The notes: generated from the letters alone by a model not told the origin. A DNA stretch of 64,000 bases from QANA01 sp963665505 (GCA_963665505.1 OY762275.1:248001-312000), one strand, 5' to 3'; positions 16,795 through 24,976 are shown, numbered from the stretch's first letter. Translations and numbers: made by a program.

Positions 16795-18189
16795 TCATTC
16801 TTCTGCATCCGCAGGCACTTCCATAATCGGTTCCGTATGGAATACGGGCGTTTCAACTTTGGCTTTTTTATGCAGGTATATAAAATACAGCGCACACATG
16901 ACCAGCGCAACCAACGTCGTGATGGGCGCGGCAAACCCAAGCTGGTACAGCGTCCCTTGGCTCTTGTATACAAGATAGGAGATCGGAAGCCTGACGAGGA
17001 AGGTAGTGAGCAGGCTTTGCGCCATCGTAAACACCGTGCGCCCCTGCCCGTTGAAATACGCGTTCAGGCACATGACAAAGCTAAGAGGAAGGCCATCCAG
17101 CGAATACGATCGCAGGTAGGAAGCAGCCGTTTCAATAACGGCGGCATCTTTGGAAAGCAGCGCGGTCAGGCTTTGCGGGACGATCTGTGTCGTCAGGCAG
17201 AAGAGGATGCTGACGACAAAGGATATCCCGATGCCGACCTTCAGGCCTGCCCTGGCCCTTTCCGGTTTATTCGCGCCTATATTCTGCGCCGTTATGGCGC
17301 CCAGGGCCATACTGAAGGAAATCGGGATAATCATGGAAAACTCCAGTGTTTTTTCCACCACACCAACGGCTGCCGATACGACCACGCCCATCGTATTGGT
17401 CAGGGCGGTTACGATAAGGAAAGAAATGGTGACCAGACCATTTTGAAAAGCAACGGGCAGCCCGATGGACAGGATCTTTTTGATTTTGGGGAGATCCGGC
17501 CGGATATCACTTTTTTCAATAGGCAACGAAAAAAAGCCGCGTTTTCTGATATATAAAAATGCAAAAAGAGAACTGACGGCCTGGGATGCTACGCTCGCGA
17601 CAGCCGCGCCGGCAGACTCCATATGCAGCCCGCCAACCAGAATAAAATCAAACAGGATATTGGTCGCGCAGGCTATGCCTACAAAGTACAACGGCGCTTT
17701 GGAATCCCCGAGGCCCCGCAGCACGTTGACAATGACATTGTAACTCACATAAAACACAATCCCGGAAAAACAGATAAAAAGGTATTCTTCCGCTTTCTGT
17801 ACGGCTTCCGCCGGGGTCTGCATCCATTGGACGATCGGCCTGGTCAACAGCAGCATCGTGACCGTAAGAAATACAGTGCATGCCGCAAAAACAACAAGCA
17901 GATTGCCGATCGTTTTGGCCGCTTCCTTCTCTTTTTTTGCCCCGTAATACTGGCCGGCCAGCACAGACCCGCCCATCGAAAGCCCCAAAACCATGAAGAT
18001 GATCAGGCGCATGACCTGGAACCCGATGGATACGGCGGAAACAGAATCCGATTCTGCAAATTTACCGACGACCAATATATCTGCGGATCCATAAATAGAC
18101 TGCAACAAATTTGCAATCAGGAATGGAAAGGAAAACTGTATCAACGTTTTACTGATTTTTCCTTCTGTAAGCGAAAGTTTTTGCTTCAT
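16795..18189 (-). CDS. MATE-family multidrug/cation antiporter
   Basis: A 464-residue integral membrane protein with about twelve hydrophobic segments. MATE features include the N-terminal PFLIANLLQSIYGSADILVVG and GLSMGGSVLAGQYYGAKK in the first half, and matching IGLPVAFQNGLV and MALGAITAQNIGANKPERAR in the second. It should export organic cations or drugs in exchange for Na+ or H+. An in-frame ATG at 18234 exists, but AGAGGAG directly before ATG 18189 marks the real start. The leader between promoter and start holds a terminator-like hairpin, which suggests regulated read-through. Confidence 0.9.
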   Translation of the reverse strand: MKQKLSLTEGKISKTLIQFSFPFLIANLLQSIYGSADILVVGKFAESDSVSAVSIGFQVMRLIIFMVLGLSMGGSVLAGQYYGAKKEKEAAKTIGNLLVVFAACTVFLTVTMLLLTRPIVQWMQTPAEAVQKAEEYLFICFSGIVFYVSYNVIVNVLRGLGDSKAPLYFVGIACATNILFDFILVGGLHMESAGAAVASVASQAVSSLFAFLYIRKRGFFSLPIEKSDIRPDLPKIKKILSIGLPVAFQNGLVTISFLIVTALTNTMGVVVSAAVGVVEKTLEFSMIIPISFSMALGAITAQNIGANKPERARAGLKVGIGISFVVSILFCLTTQIVPQSLTALLSKDAAVIETAASYLRSYSLDGLPLSFVMCLNAYFNGQGRTVFTMAQSLLTTFLVRLPISYLVYKSQGTLYQLGFAAPITTLVALVMCALYFIYLHKKAKVETPVFHTEPIMEVPADAEE

Positions 18190-18199
18190 ATTCTCCTCT

Positions 18200-18244
18200 A
18201 AAAAAAGCTGGATAAGCAACAGGTCTCCTGCCATCTTATCCAGC
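18200..18244 (-). promoter_or_regulatory. Terminator-like hairpin in the MATE gene leader (possible attenuator)
   Basis: On the minus strand a 10-bp perfect outer stem (18207-18216 with 18235-18244) encloses a second small stem and is followed by seven Ts (As at 18200-18206). It ends just before the AGAGGAG ribosome site. A full intrinsic terminator between promoter and start codon suggests conditional read-through. I recognise no known riboswitch in the roughly 40 bases before it. Confidence 0.6.
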
Positions 18245-18288
18245 GTACAATGTCGAAAATACCGTTTATACCCTCCGATGTCATTTGT

Positions 18289-18318
18289 ACTGTATCATAT
18301 TTAATTTATATGTGTCAA
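18289..18318 (-). promoter_or_regulatory. Promoter of the MATE gene
   Basis: On the minus strand a consensus TTGACA (18313-18318) is followed 18 bases later by TACAGT (18289-18294). The start site would be near 18282, giving a leader of about 90 bases that contains the terminator-like hairpin. Confidence 0.5.
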
Positions 18319-18344
18319 GAACCGCACGGCAGGCAGGCCAACGC

Positions 18345-18373
18345 TTGACTTGCACAAATTTTTATGCTACCAA
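18345..18373 (+). promoter_or_regulatory. Promoter of the ribokinase-family gene
   Basis: TTGACT (18345-18350), a 17-bp spacer and TACCAA (18368-18373) preceded by TGC as in an extended -10. It diverges from the MATE promoter about 30 bases away. Confidence 0.42.
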
Positions 18374-18443
18374 TGAAGGGAGTCCTGCTGCGGTTTTTTG
18401 AAAGAAGCAGCGTAAAAAAACCTTTATTCGAAAGGACCTTTGC

Positions 18444-19316
18444 ATGCGTATTTTGAATTTCGGTTCGATCAATCTGGATCATTGTTATAAAGTGCCGCAT
18501 TTTGTGCAGGCAGGCCAGACGCTTGCATCTTTTGGTTTACAAGTATTTATAGGCGGGAAAGGACTCAATCAATCCGTCGCGATCGCACGGGCGGGCGCTA
18601 AAGTCTCGCACGCGGGTGCGGTCGGCCGGGACGGCGGCATGGCTCTTTCCCTGCTCCAGCAGGAAGGCGTGGATATCTCGCTTATACGGACAGTATCTGT
18701 ACCGACAGGCCACGCGATCATCCAAATCGTTCCCGAAGGGGAAAATGCCATCCTGCTGTACGGCGGGGCCAACCAAGTCCAGACCCCCGAACAAATCGAA
18801 ACAGCGTTGCGGGGATTTTCTGCAGGAGATCTCCTAGTCTTGCAGAACGAGATCAACTCTCTTGATGTATTGATCAACACCGCGCATGCGCAGGGCATGC
18901 GTCTGTTTTTCAATCCGGCGCCCATGGCGCCCACGGTACGGTCCCTGCCGCTGCAGAAAATCGAATGCCTGATCGTCAATCAAACGGAGGCTGCGGCGCT
19001 GGCCGGCCAGGCAACGCTGCCCGCATTGATCGCCGCATATCCCGGCACGCACATCCTGTTGACGCTGGGCAAAAAAGGCGCCCAATATTTTGACGGCCAC
19101 ACGACCCATACGCAGCCGGCTTTCCCTGTGAAAGCTGTGGATACGACGGCCGCCGGCGATACGTTCATCGGCTACTTTGTGGCCGGTATCGCGCAGGGTC
19201 TTTCTCCCGGGGAACTCCTTTGCCGCGCGGCCAAAGCGGCCGCCATCTCGGTCACACGGCCGGGGGCCGCGCCCTCTATCCCCTATCTAAGTGAAGTCGA
19301 GACGTTCTCCTTTTAA
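18444..19316 (+). CDS. PfkB-family sugar kinase, ribokinase type
   Basis: The 290-residue protein has both PfkB signatures. The N-terminal one is GGKGLNQSVAIARAGAKVSHAGAVG, given here in parts: GGKGLNQSVA and GAVGRDGG. The C-terminal one is DTTAAGDTFIGYF, with the catalytic Asp in AAGD. The N-terminus ILNFGSINLDHCYKVPH is typical of ribokinases, which phosphorylate ribose at O5. Other sugars or nucleosides are possible because no ribose transporter or repressor is adjacent. A GAAAGGA site lies before ATG 18444. It stands alone between a divergent transporter and the THF riboswitch. Confidence 0.85.
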   Translation: MRILNFGSINLDHCYKVPHFVQAGQTLASFGLQVFIGGKGLNQSVAIARAGAKVSHAGAVGRDGGMALSLLQQEGVDISLIRTVSVPTGHAIIQIVPEGENAILLYGGANQVQTPEQIETALRGFSAGDLLVLQNEINSLDVLINTAHAQGMRLFFNPAPMAPTVRSLPLQKIECLIVNQTEAAALAGQATLPALIAAYPGTHILLTLGKKGAQYFDGHTTHTQPAFPVKAVDTTAAGDTFIGYFVAGIAQGLSPGELLCRAAKAAAISVTRPGAAPSIPYLSEVETFSF

Positions 19317-19377
19317 AGGCTGATTTTTTCACCGTATTCTTTTCCCCCCTATGCTATATCTATTCTTCCCTTTTTCC

Positions 19378-19406
19378 TTGCACCGGCAGAAGACCTGCTG
19401 TATAAT
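19378..19406 (+). promoter_or_regulatory. Promoter of the THF riboswitch-folT operon
   Basis: TTGCAC (19378-19383), a 17-bp spacer and a perfect TATAAT (19401-19406). The RNA would begin near 19413, some 30 bases before the riboswitch core. Confidence 0.65.
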
Positions 19407-19435
19407 CAATCTCGTAATTTAATATTTGTTGTCTC

Positions 19436-19545
19436 TCGGGAAGCAGAGTAGACATTTGTGCGTAAAGTGTCAGTTGGACGGGGAGTTGCCACTGAACGAA
19501 AAGGTTCACCTTGCGGTGCAAATGTCGCATCCCGCTGTTGCATGG
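19436..19545 (+). promoter_or_regulatory. Tetrahydrofolate (THF) riboswitch
   Basis: The region carries the conserved THF (folT) motif elements in order: AGAGTAGACA, GTGCGTAAAGTGTC, GGACGGGGAGTTG, CTGAACGAAAAGGTTC, TTGCGGTGC and GTCGCATCCCGCTG. Arms such as GACATTTG and CAAATGTC can pair, as in the known long-range fold. It lies directly before a folT homologue, the classic target of this riboswitch class, which represses folate transport when THF is plentiful. Confidence 0.9.
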
Positions 19546-19554
19546 GAGAGGGCA

Positions 19555-19605
19555 GTACCTCTTACATGTAGCTGCTTAACGTATTTGGCTTTTTTAAGGA
19601 GGTAC
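19555..19605 (+). promoter_or_regulatory. Ribosome-site sequestering stem of the THF riboswitch
   Basis: GTACCTCTTA (19555-19564) can pair with TAAGGAGGTAC (19595-19605), which is the folT ribosome-binding site. I see no terminator with a T-run between the aptamer and folT apart from a short T6 with no strong stem. Translational control by masking the ribosome site is therefore the likeliest output. This is inferred from complementarity. Confidence 0.6.
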
Positions 19606-19609
19606 AAGA

Positions 19610-20167
19610 ATGAAGCCCTTTTTCAGAACCCTGCAGAATTCTCTGCATTCTTTTTTCCGTCCCAGCACATTTGTGCTTGCCGCGATGTTCATCGCGCTCA
19701 ACGTGATTCTGACCCGTTATCTTTCTATCCAGACGCAATTTTTACGTATCAGCTTCGGCTTTTTGCCTGTGGCTGTTTATGCTATGCTGTTCGGACCGCT
19801 GCCAGGTGCCATTGCGGCCGTACTGGGCGACGTACTCGGCTATATCCTTTTCCCCACCGACGCCTATATCCCCGGCCTTACCGTCAGCGCTTTTATTTAC
19901 GGGTTCATTTACGGGATCCTTCTCTATAACAAACCTATTTCACTTGGAAGGATCATCGTCACCTGCCTGAGTGCCGTCTTTATCGTGGATTTTTGCTTGA
20001 ACACGATCTGGCTGGCAGATTTTTATGACCAGAACATTTTTTTGATTCTGGTTCCCCGCCTGATAAAATCCGCCGTTATGCTGCCCGTGCAGATCATCCT
20101 TTTGTTTTCCTACGATAAAGTGCTGGGAAAAAGGATACAAACACAGCTTCCTCTGCAAAAAGCATAG
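19610..20167 (+). CDS. folT: Folate ECF transporter substrate-binding (S) component FolT
   Basis: A 185-residue membrane protein with about six hydrophobic segments. After a short basic N-terminus it has FVLAAMFIALNVILTRYLSI, RISFGFLPVAVYAMLFGPL, GAIAAVLGDVLGYILFPT, and a C-terminal LIKSAVMLPVQIILLF. These match the FolT family, which binds folates and pairs with the shared EcfA/A'/T energising module (not in this window). Placement behind a THF riboswitch confirms the substrate class. TAAGGAGG precedes the ATG. Confidence 0.92.
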   Translation: MKPFFRTLQNSLHSFFRPSTFVLAAMFIALNVILTRYLSIQTQFLRISFGFLPVAVYAMLFGPLPGAIAAVLGDVLGYILFPTDAYIPGLTVSAFIYGFIYGILLYNKPISLGRIIVTCLSAVFIVDFCLNTIWLADFYDQNIFLILVPRLIKSAVMLPVQIILLFSYDKVLGKRIQTQLPLQKA

Positions 20168-20179
20168 GAGGCTTATGCG

Positions 20180-20926
20180 ATGAAAGTCACCCCGATCAAA
20201 ACGAAAATCATCCGCCCTTTTTCCGATGCGATTAGCGATATTTTGGCGGGTGCATTCCGCAGGATCCCTGAAAACAGTATTGTGGCCATCACTTCCAAAA
20301 TCATTTCCTTATGCGAAGGCGCGGTCGAAAAACCGGGGCTGCGGAGCAAAGAAGAACTTATCGAACAGGAAGCCGACTTGTTTCTCCCCAAAAGCGGCAA
20401 CAAATACGATGTTTATCTGACGATCAAAAACAACACGCTGATCCCCAATGCGGGTGTCGACGAATCCAATGTGCGCGGTGCCTATGTCCTCTGGCCCAAA
20501 GACCCGCAGGCATCGGCCATCCGTTGTTGGCAGTTTTTAAAAACCCATTTCCATGTCCGGCATGTGGGTGTGCTCATTACGGACAGTACCGATACACCGC
20601 TTAAATGGGGGGTATCGGGCATATGCGTCGCACACTGCGGTTTTGTCTCGCCCAGCGATAAGATCGGCCAAACCGACCTGTTTGGCCGAAAACTCAAAAT
20701 GACCAAAATAAACGTTGCCGATGCGCTCGCCGCGGCCGCCGTCCTCTGCATGGGCGAAGCCGACGAACAGACTCCGCTCGCATTGATCGAAGAACTTCCG
20801 TTTGTACGCTTCCAGAAAGAACCGCCGACTGCGGCAGAACAGCGCGCGCAGCATATATCGCTGCAGGACGATCTGTTTGGGCAGCTTCTTTGTTCCGCTT
20901 CCTGGCAATCGCGCAAAACCAGCTGA
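20180..20926 (+). CDS. CofE-like gamma-glutamyl ligase, possibly a folylglutamate synthase (FolC2)
   Basis: The 248-residue protein belongs to the coenzyme F420-0:L-glutamate ligase family (COG1478). It opens IKTKIIRPFSDAISDIL and has VAITSKIISLCEGAVE, VYLTIKNNTLIPNAGVDESN, VLWPKDPQ, VGVLITDSTDTPL and GFVSPSDKIGQTDLFGRKLKMT. No other F420 gene is in the window. It starts 12 bases after folT, inside the THF-riboswitch operon. Members of this family have been reported to replace FolC as folate polyglutamylating enzymes in Chlamydia. Trapping imported folate by glutamylation therefore fits the context better than F420 synthesis. Family membership is seen; the folate role is inferred. Confidence 0.8.
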   Translation: MKVTPIKTKIIRPFSDAISDILAGAFRRIPENSIVAITSKIISLCEGAVEKPGLRSKEELIEQEADLFLPKSGNKYDVYLTIKNNTLIPNAGVDESNVRGAYVLWPKDPQASAIRCWQFLKTHFHVRHVGVLITDSTDTPLKWGVSGICVAHCGFVSPSDKIGQTDLFGRKLKMTKINVADALAAAAVLCMGEADEQTPLALIEELPFVRFQKEPPTAAEQRAQHISLQDDLFGQLLCSASWQSRKTS

Positions 20927-20952
20927 AAAACCGGTGAGAGAACATCTCTATC

Positions 20953-21009
20953 AAAAAAAAGTAAATCTCCAGAGCGGCGTTTTTGTCAGGCGCCGAATTG
21001 GAGATTTAC
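20953..21009 (-). terminator. Minus-strand terminator below the broken PucR gene
   Basis: An 11-bp inverted repeat (GTAAATCTCC at 20961-20970 with its complement ending at 21009) encloses further pairing and is followed on the minus strand by eight Ts (As at 20953-20960). It probably once ended the pucR-like transcript. Confidence 0.6.
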
Positions 21010-21161
21010 ACGCTTTCCATCCATGCTCCCCTTGTTTGCCAGGGTTTTCCCCCCTTCCGAACAGGCATGCGTATGATGCTTCTGTTTTCCTTATTTATCC
21101 GTATCCGCTTTAAGAACGGCGTTCAACATAACGGTCGCGCCGGCGGGGCAGTCTTACGGGC

Positions 21162-21479
21162 TGGAATATCCGGGTTCGCAGAAATCGACCGCCTGCCGCG
21201 GTATTTCCCGGATATAAGGGCCAACATTCTGACCACGAAGACGCTGGTCCTTATCGTGTGGAGGGCCTACGCAAAATTATAAGGCCAGCATTCGCCATTG
21301 TTCTTTGTTCCTGCCGTAAAAACCATCTCATTCCCGTGTAAAAAACAACGTACATTCTTATCTTCAATACTGTGTACCCATCGAACCAACTTGTCGATTC
21401 CACTAACGCCTGCAATCAACTGCATTTTATACTGCGGCAATGCTTTTTTGTAAAGACAGGCGACGCTGACCGCCATCAT
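21162..21479 (-). pseudogene. Remnant of a PucR-family transcriptional regulator (N-terminal domain only, frameshifted)
   Basis: A 70-residue frame starts at 21479 behind a strong AAAGGAGG. It reads like the PucR N-terminal sensor domain: LIAGVSGIDKLVRWVHSIED, then FLHGNEMVFTAGT, before a premature stop at 21267. In another frame, 21225 to 21162 encodes VGPYIREIPRQAVDFC, which is the next conserved block of the same domain (GPYIxEIPxxxxDFC) at the expected distance. The remainder, including the C-terminal helix-turn-helix, is gone, while a terminator remains at 20953-21009. PucR proteins typically activate purine-catabolism or amino-acid genes; the former target is unknown. Confidence 0.72.
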
Positions 21480-21825
21480 GTCCCCTCCTTTCTTTCACGT
21501 GCGTTCGCTTAAAGGCAAAACCACCCGTTAAACGGGTGGTTTCATCGAGCAATATTTCTTCCTGTGTTTTGAACCCTACGGGGAATCAATCGGCCGGCGT
21601 TAGCAACAGGATTTGATGCAAGCACATGTTCTTCTCGATTGGTTCCGTATCTCTATGTTTCCGGGGACCCAAATGCACGCAGTCCATATTTTTGCCTATA
21701 AAACAGACAGGCACCATTGCCTGCTCGCCGTTTGATTACAGAAAGAAGCCTATCCATTCCTGCGTCAATTGTCAAGTTGGATTTTGTTTTGAAACATTCC
21801 TAAAGTTTCCCGGTCAACCGTTCTG
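21480..21825. other. Intergenic region between nagA and the pucR remnant
   Basis: No convincing gene. It holds a perfect 11-bp hairpin (21518-21528 with 21532-21542, arms AAACCACCCGT/ACGGGTGGTTT) that could terminate nagA transcription weakly. A TTGACA-17-TAGGCT promoter-like pair lies on the minus strand near 21743-21771. Confidence 0.4.
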
Positions 21826-22959
21826 CTAACAGGAATATACGCACTTTCCGCGGATATAGGTGCTCTTGATGCTCAGATCATCATTCAGCAACACAAAGTC
21901 CGCATAGCCGCCCACACGGATCTGCCCCAGCTCATGCTCTTTATGGATGGATTTCGCCGGGTTCAGCGTCGCCAAGCGCAACGCCTTCTCCAACGGGACG
22001 CCCACTTTATGCACGAGATTCTGCACGCCCTTGGCCATACAGGTAGTAGACCCTGCCAGACGGCCGTCAACCACCAGACGCGCAACATAGTTTTCCACAT
22101 GCACTTCCAGTGCCCCGAGAACGAAATCGCCTTCTTTCAAGTTCCCTGCCGAAATCGCATCCGAGCATATGAACGTGTTCTCATATCCCTTGCAGCTCAA
22201 GATCAATTTGATCGCATATTTACTGATATGCTGCAAGTCGGGGATGAATTCGCAGGTCACACGCGGGTCGGTCAGCACGACGCTGATCGAGTTCTCCTGC
22301 CTGTGATGGAAGGGAGAAAATCCGTTGAACGTATGCGTGGCAATAAATACACCCTGTTCTATCGCGTGTTCCATTTCTGCGGCAGTCGCATTGTTGTGCG
22401 CCGCGGCCACAACGACACCTTTGCCGTACAGGTAGGCCGCCAGTTCGCTTCCGCCGGGAAGCTCGGGCGCCATCGACATCCTGAGAATGATATCCTCATA
22501 CCCTTTTGCAAAGCGCATATAGTTTTCTATTGTCGGATTGCGCAGCATCTCACTCGCATGGGCACCGCGGTTTTCCTCGGCAAAAAACGGGCCTTCCAAA
22601 TGTGCACCCAACACGCGGGCGCCGTCCGTCCGGGGCATCTCTTCTTTCACATAGCCCAAAAAATCTATGATATGCTCGTCTGTTTCCGCAACGCTCGTGG
22701 GACAAAAAGCTGTGGTCCCAACGGTGGGCAGTTTCTCGATCAGAGTGGAAATACCGTTCTTACTCATCACATCGGTGCCGAAACTCCCATGGATATGCAC
22801 ATCTACAAATCCCGGGCACAGGATACGTCCCTGTGCATCTATACAATCGTCCCCAGAATAATCGCTGTACATTTGTGTCACGATACCATTTTGGTATTCG
22901 ACCGCATCGACCGGAATAAATTCTTCCCCGTTGAATACAATACAGTTTTTTATAAGCAC
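21826..22959 (-). CDS. nagA: N-acetylglucosamine-6-phosphate deacetylase
   Basis: Removes acetate from GlcNAc-6-phosphate in amino-sugar and cell-wall recycling. The roughly 377-residue amidohydrolase has PGFVDVHIHGSFGTD (metal-binding HxH), GAHLEGPFF, a mid-chain AAAHNNATAAEM, ATHTFNGFSPFHHR and the catalytic Asp in FICSDAISAGNLKEG. Two GTG starts are possible; GGGGAGG touches the one at 22968 and is nine bases from the one at 22959, so 22959 is preferred. No nagB or PTS gene is adjacent. The gene appears monocistronic. Confidence 0.93.
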   Translation of the reverse strand: MLIKNCIVFNGEEFIPVDAVEYQNGIVTQMYSDYSGDDCIDAQGRILCPGFVDVHIHGSFGTDVMSKNGISTLIEKLPTVGTTAFCPTSVAETDEHIIDFLGYVKEEMPRTDGARVLGAHLEGPFFAEENRGAHASEMLRNPTIENYMRFAKGYEDIILRMSMAPELPGGSELAAYLYGKGVVVAAAHNNATAAEMEHAIEQGVFIATHTFNGFSPFHHRQENSISVVLTDPRVTCEFIPDLQHISKYAIKLILSCKGYENTFICSDAISAGNLKEGDFVLGALEVHVENYVARLVVDGRLAGSTTCMAKGVQNLVHKVGVPLEKALRLATLNPAKSIHKEHELGQIRVGGYADFVLLNDDLSIKSTYIRGKCVYSC

Positions 22960-23150
22960 GCTATACACCCTCCCCTATCCTCAATTTTCCTGTGCCCCTA
23001 TTTATATAAGTATACTGCCTGCAAAAAGCAAATACAATAATATTAAAAAACAGCAGGCAAATTTTCACTGTAGCTGGGAAAAGATCGCCGGGTTTCCATA
23101 TCGGTTTACCTATTTACCGGATACCCTTTCTGGTTTTGCATCCATAGGAA

Positions 23151-23182
23151 AGAAGGCGCAGCGGATATCCGCTGCGCCTTCT
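23151..23182. terminator. Perfect palindromic hairpin between hydA and nagA
   Basis: A 16-bp perfect inverted repeat (23151-23166 with 23167-23182) lies just below the hydA stop. The minus-strand side is followed by only a short CTTCTTT, so it is a probable but not ideal terminator of the hydrogenase operon. Confidence 0.6.
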
Positions 23183-23188
23183 TATTCC

Positions 23189-24961
23189 TTATTTTTTACA
23201 AAATACTTCCTGTTTGTTATAGTGCGTATGCAACAATTTGTGGGCAAGCGGGCTGTTGGGCTCTTTTAGGAATTCGGCATACAACTTTTTGATTTCCGGA
23301 TTCTGGTGCGACTTACGTATGACTTGCTTCTCGTCTTCCGAATACAAAGCCTTTGCCCTTCCTACCAGCGGATTGACATCCAGCCGCTGTTTGGAAGAAA
23401 CGTAGGGCTGGCCGCCGCCGTTGACACAACCGCCGGGGCAGGCCATGATCTCAATAAAGTGATACTGTTTTCCCCCTGCCTTGATCGCTTCCAGCACTTT
23501 GATGGCATTGGCGATCCCATTGGTGATGGCTATGTTGATTTCGGTATCTTTCCCGTCGATGGGCAGCGTAAGCGTAGCTTCTTTTACCCCTTGTATTCCC
23601 CTGCATTCCGTATATTCGATTTTTTGCAGGTCTTTACCGGTAAGAATATCCGCAACTGTCCTGATCGCCGCTTCCATAACGCCGCCTGTCGCCCCGAAGA
23701 TGACGCCGGCGCCCGAATATTCCCCCAGGATACTGTCGGGTTTTTCATCCGGCAGATTCAGGAAATTGATCCGCGCCTGTTTTATCATATCACCCAGCTC
23801 CCGGGTCGTAAGAGAATAATCCACATCGCGGATGCCGTCGACTTCCATTTCCGGCCGCCGGGCTTCATACTTTTTGGCCGTACAGGGCATAATGGAAACA
23901 CAGACGATCTTCTTGGGATCCAGATTGAACTTCTTGGCATAATAAGATTTCACGATCGCCCCAAACATCTGCTGCGGCGATTTGCAGGTCGACACATTCT
24001 CCAGGAATTCCGGATAATTGATCTCGCAGAACCGGATCCACCCGGGGGAACAGGAAGTAATCAGCGGAAGTTTCCCGCCGTTCTTTATCCTGTTCAGGAG
24101 TTCCATGCCTTCTTCCACAATAGTCAGGTCGGCAGAAAAGTTGGTATCGAATACCTTATCAAACCCCAGTCTCCTGAGCGCTGCGACCATCTTTCCTGTG
24201 ACCGCCGTGCCTATGGGCAGCCCAAACTCTTCCCCCAGTGCCGCCCGGACGGACGGAGCCGTCTGCACAACAACGAATTTATCCGGATCTTCTATTTCCT
24301 CCCAGACATGGTCGATATCCTTTTTTTCATGCAGGGCGCCCACCGGGCAGACATTAACGCATTGCCCGCAAAAAATACAATTCGCATCTTTCATGCTGTA
24401 ATGGAAGGCCGGGGCCACCTGCGTATTGAATCCTCTGCCTGCAAAATCCAGGACGCCGATCCCTTGTACTTTTCTGCACGTGTTGATACACCGGCCGCAC
24501 AGAATACACTTGCTGGAATCCCGGACGATAGAATAGGACAGATTATCAAAAAATATCTTGCGCTTCTCACCGGTATAGGGTATCTCCTCTATTCCCAGAT
24601 CGTTGCACAATTTCTGCAATTCGCAGTTCCCATTTCTGCTGCAAGTCAGGCAATCCCTGTTGTGGTTGGCAAGAATCAGTTCTACATTTTTCCGGACCGC
24701 TTTCCTGACTTTTGCGGTATTCGTCCGTATATTCATCCCCTCCTGCACGCGCAGTACACAGGATGCAGGCAAATTCCTGATAGGAATGCCGTTTACATCG
24801 GCTTCGACGACGCAAACCCTGCATGCGGCGATCTCGTTGATATCCTTTAGAAAGCAAAGCGTCGGGATATCAAACCCCGCTTCTTTTGCCGCCAACAGCG
24901 CCGTATAGTTGCTCGGAACCTTGACCGGTATTCCGTTCACTGTAACATTTACTTTTTTCAT
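23189..24961 (-). CDS. hydA: [FeFe]-hydrogenase catalytic subunit of an NAD(P)-linked trimeric hydrogenase
   Basis: Interconverts H2 with protons and electrons in the cytoplasm, probably as an electron-bifurcating HydABC/HndABCD-type complex that uses ferredoxin and NAD(H). Domains in order over 590 residues: a [2Fe-2S] plant-type ferredoxin (1-80), a His-Cys [4Fe-4S] site (HNRDC-x2-C-x5-C near 100), two [4Fe-4S] clusters (CILCGRCINTCRKVQG and CIFCGQCVNVCPVGAL), then the H-cluster domain. The latter has motifs TSCSPGW, MPCTAKKYE and MACPGGCVNGGGQP, and a small-subunit tail. The first H-cluster motif is TSCSPGW, not the textbook TSCCPGW. AGGAGG lies before the ATG. Confidence 0.93.
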   Translation of the reverse strand: MKKVNVTVNGIPVKVPSNYTALLAAKEAGFDIPTLCFLKDINEIAACRVCVVEADVNGIPIRNLPASCVLRVQEGMNIRTNTAKVRKAVRKNVELILANHNRDCLTCSRNGNCELQKLCNDLGIEEIPYTGEKRKIFFDNLSYSIVRDSSKCILCGRCINTCRKVQGIGVLDFAGRGFNTQVAPAFHYSMKDANCIFCGQCVNVCPVGALHEKKDIDHVWEEIEDPDKFVVVQTAPSVRAALGEEFGLPIGTAVTGKMVAALRRLGFDKVFDTNFSADLTIVEEGMELLNRIKNGGKLPLITSCSPGWIRFCEINYPEFLENVSTCKSPQQMFGAIVKSYYAKKFNLDPKKIVCVSIMPCTAKKYEARRPEMEVDGIRDVDYSLTTRELGDMIKQARINFLNLPDEKPDSILGEYSGAGVIFGATGGVMEAAIRTVADILTGKDLQKIEYTECRGIQGVKEATLTLPIDGKDTEINIAITNGIANAIKVLEAIKAGGKQYHFIEIMACPGGCVNGGGQPYVSSKQRLDVNPLVGRAKALYSEDEKQVIRKSHQNPEIKKLYAEFLKEPNSPLAHKLLHTHYNKQEVFCKK

Positions 24962-24976
24962 CGTTTCGCTGTCCTC

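Noticed and set aside
18190..18234. Longer N-terminus for the MATE protein starting at 18234
   Set aside because: It would place the start inside the terminator hairpin; AGAGGAG at the later ATG is a better signal.
20180..20926. Evidence for coenzyme F420 synthesis
   Set aside because: Only the CofE-like gene is present and its context is folate, so F420 is not claimed.
21518..21542. REP-like or IS end hairpin (AAACCACCCGT/ACGGGTGGTTT)
   Set aside because: Only one copy is seen in the window and there is no transposase; kept only as a possible weak terminator.
21934..23040. A 368-codon open frame opposite nagA
   Set aside because: Same reason: antisense shadow of a well-supported gene.
23306..24850. 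A 514-codon open frame on the plus strand opposite hydA
   Set aside because: It is a shadow of hydA produced by codon bias; it lacks a ribosome site and family features, and hydA is certain.
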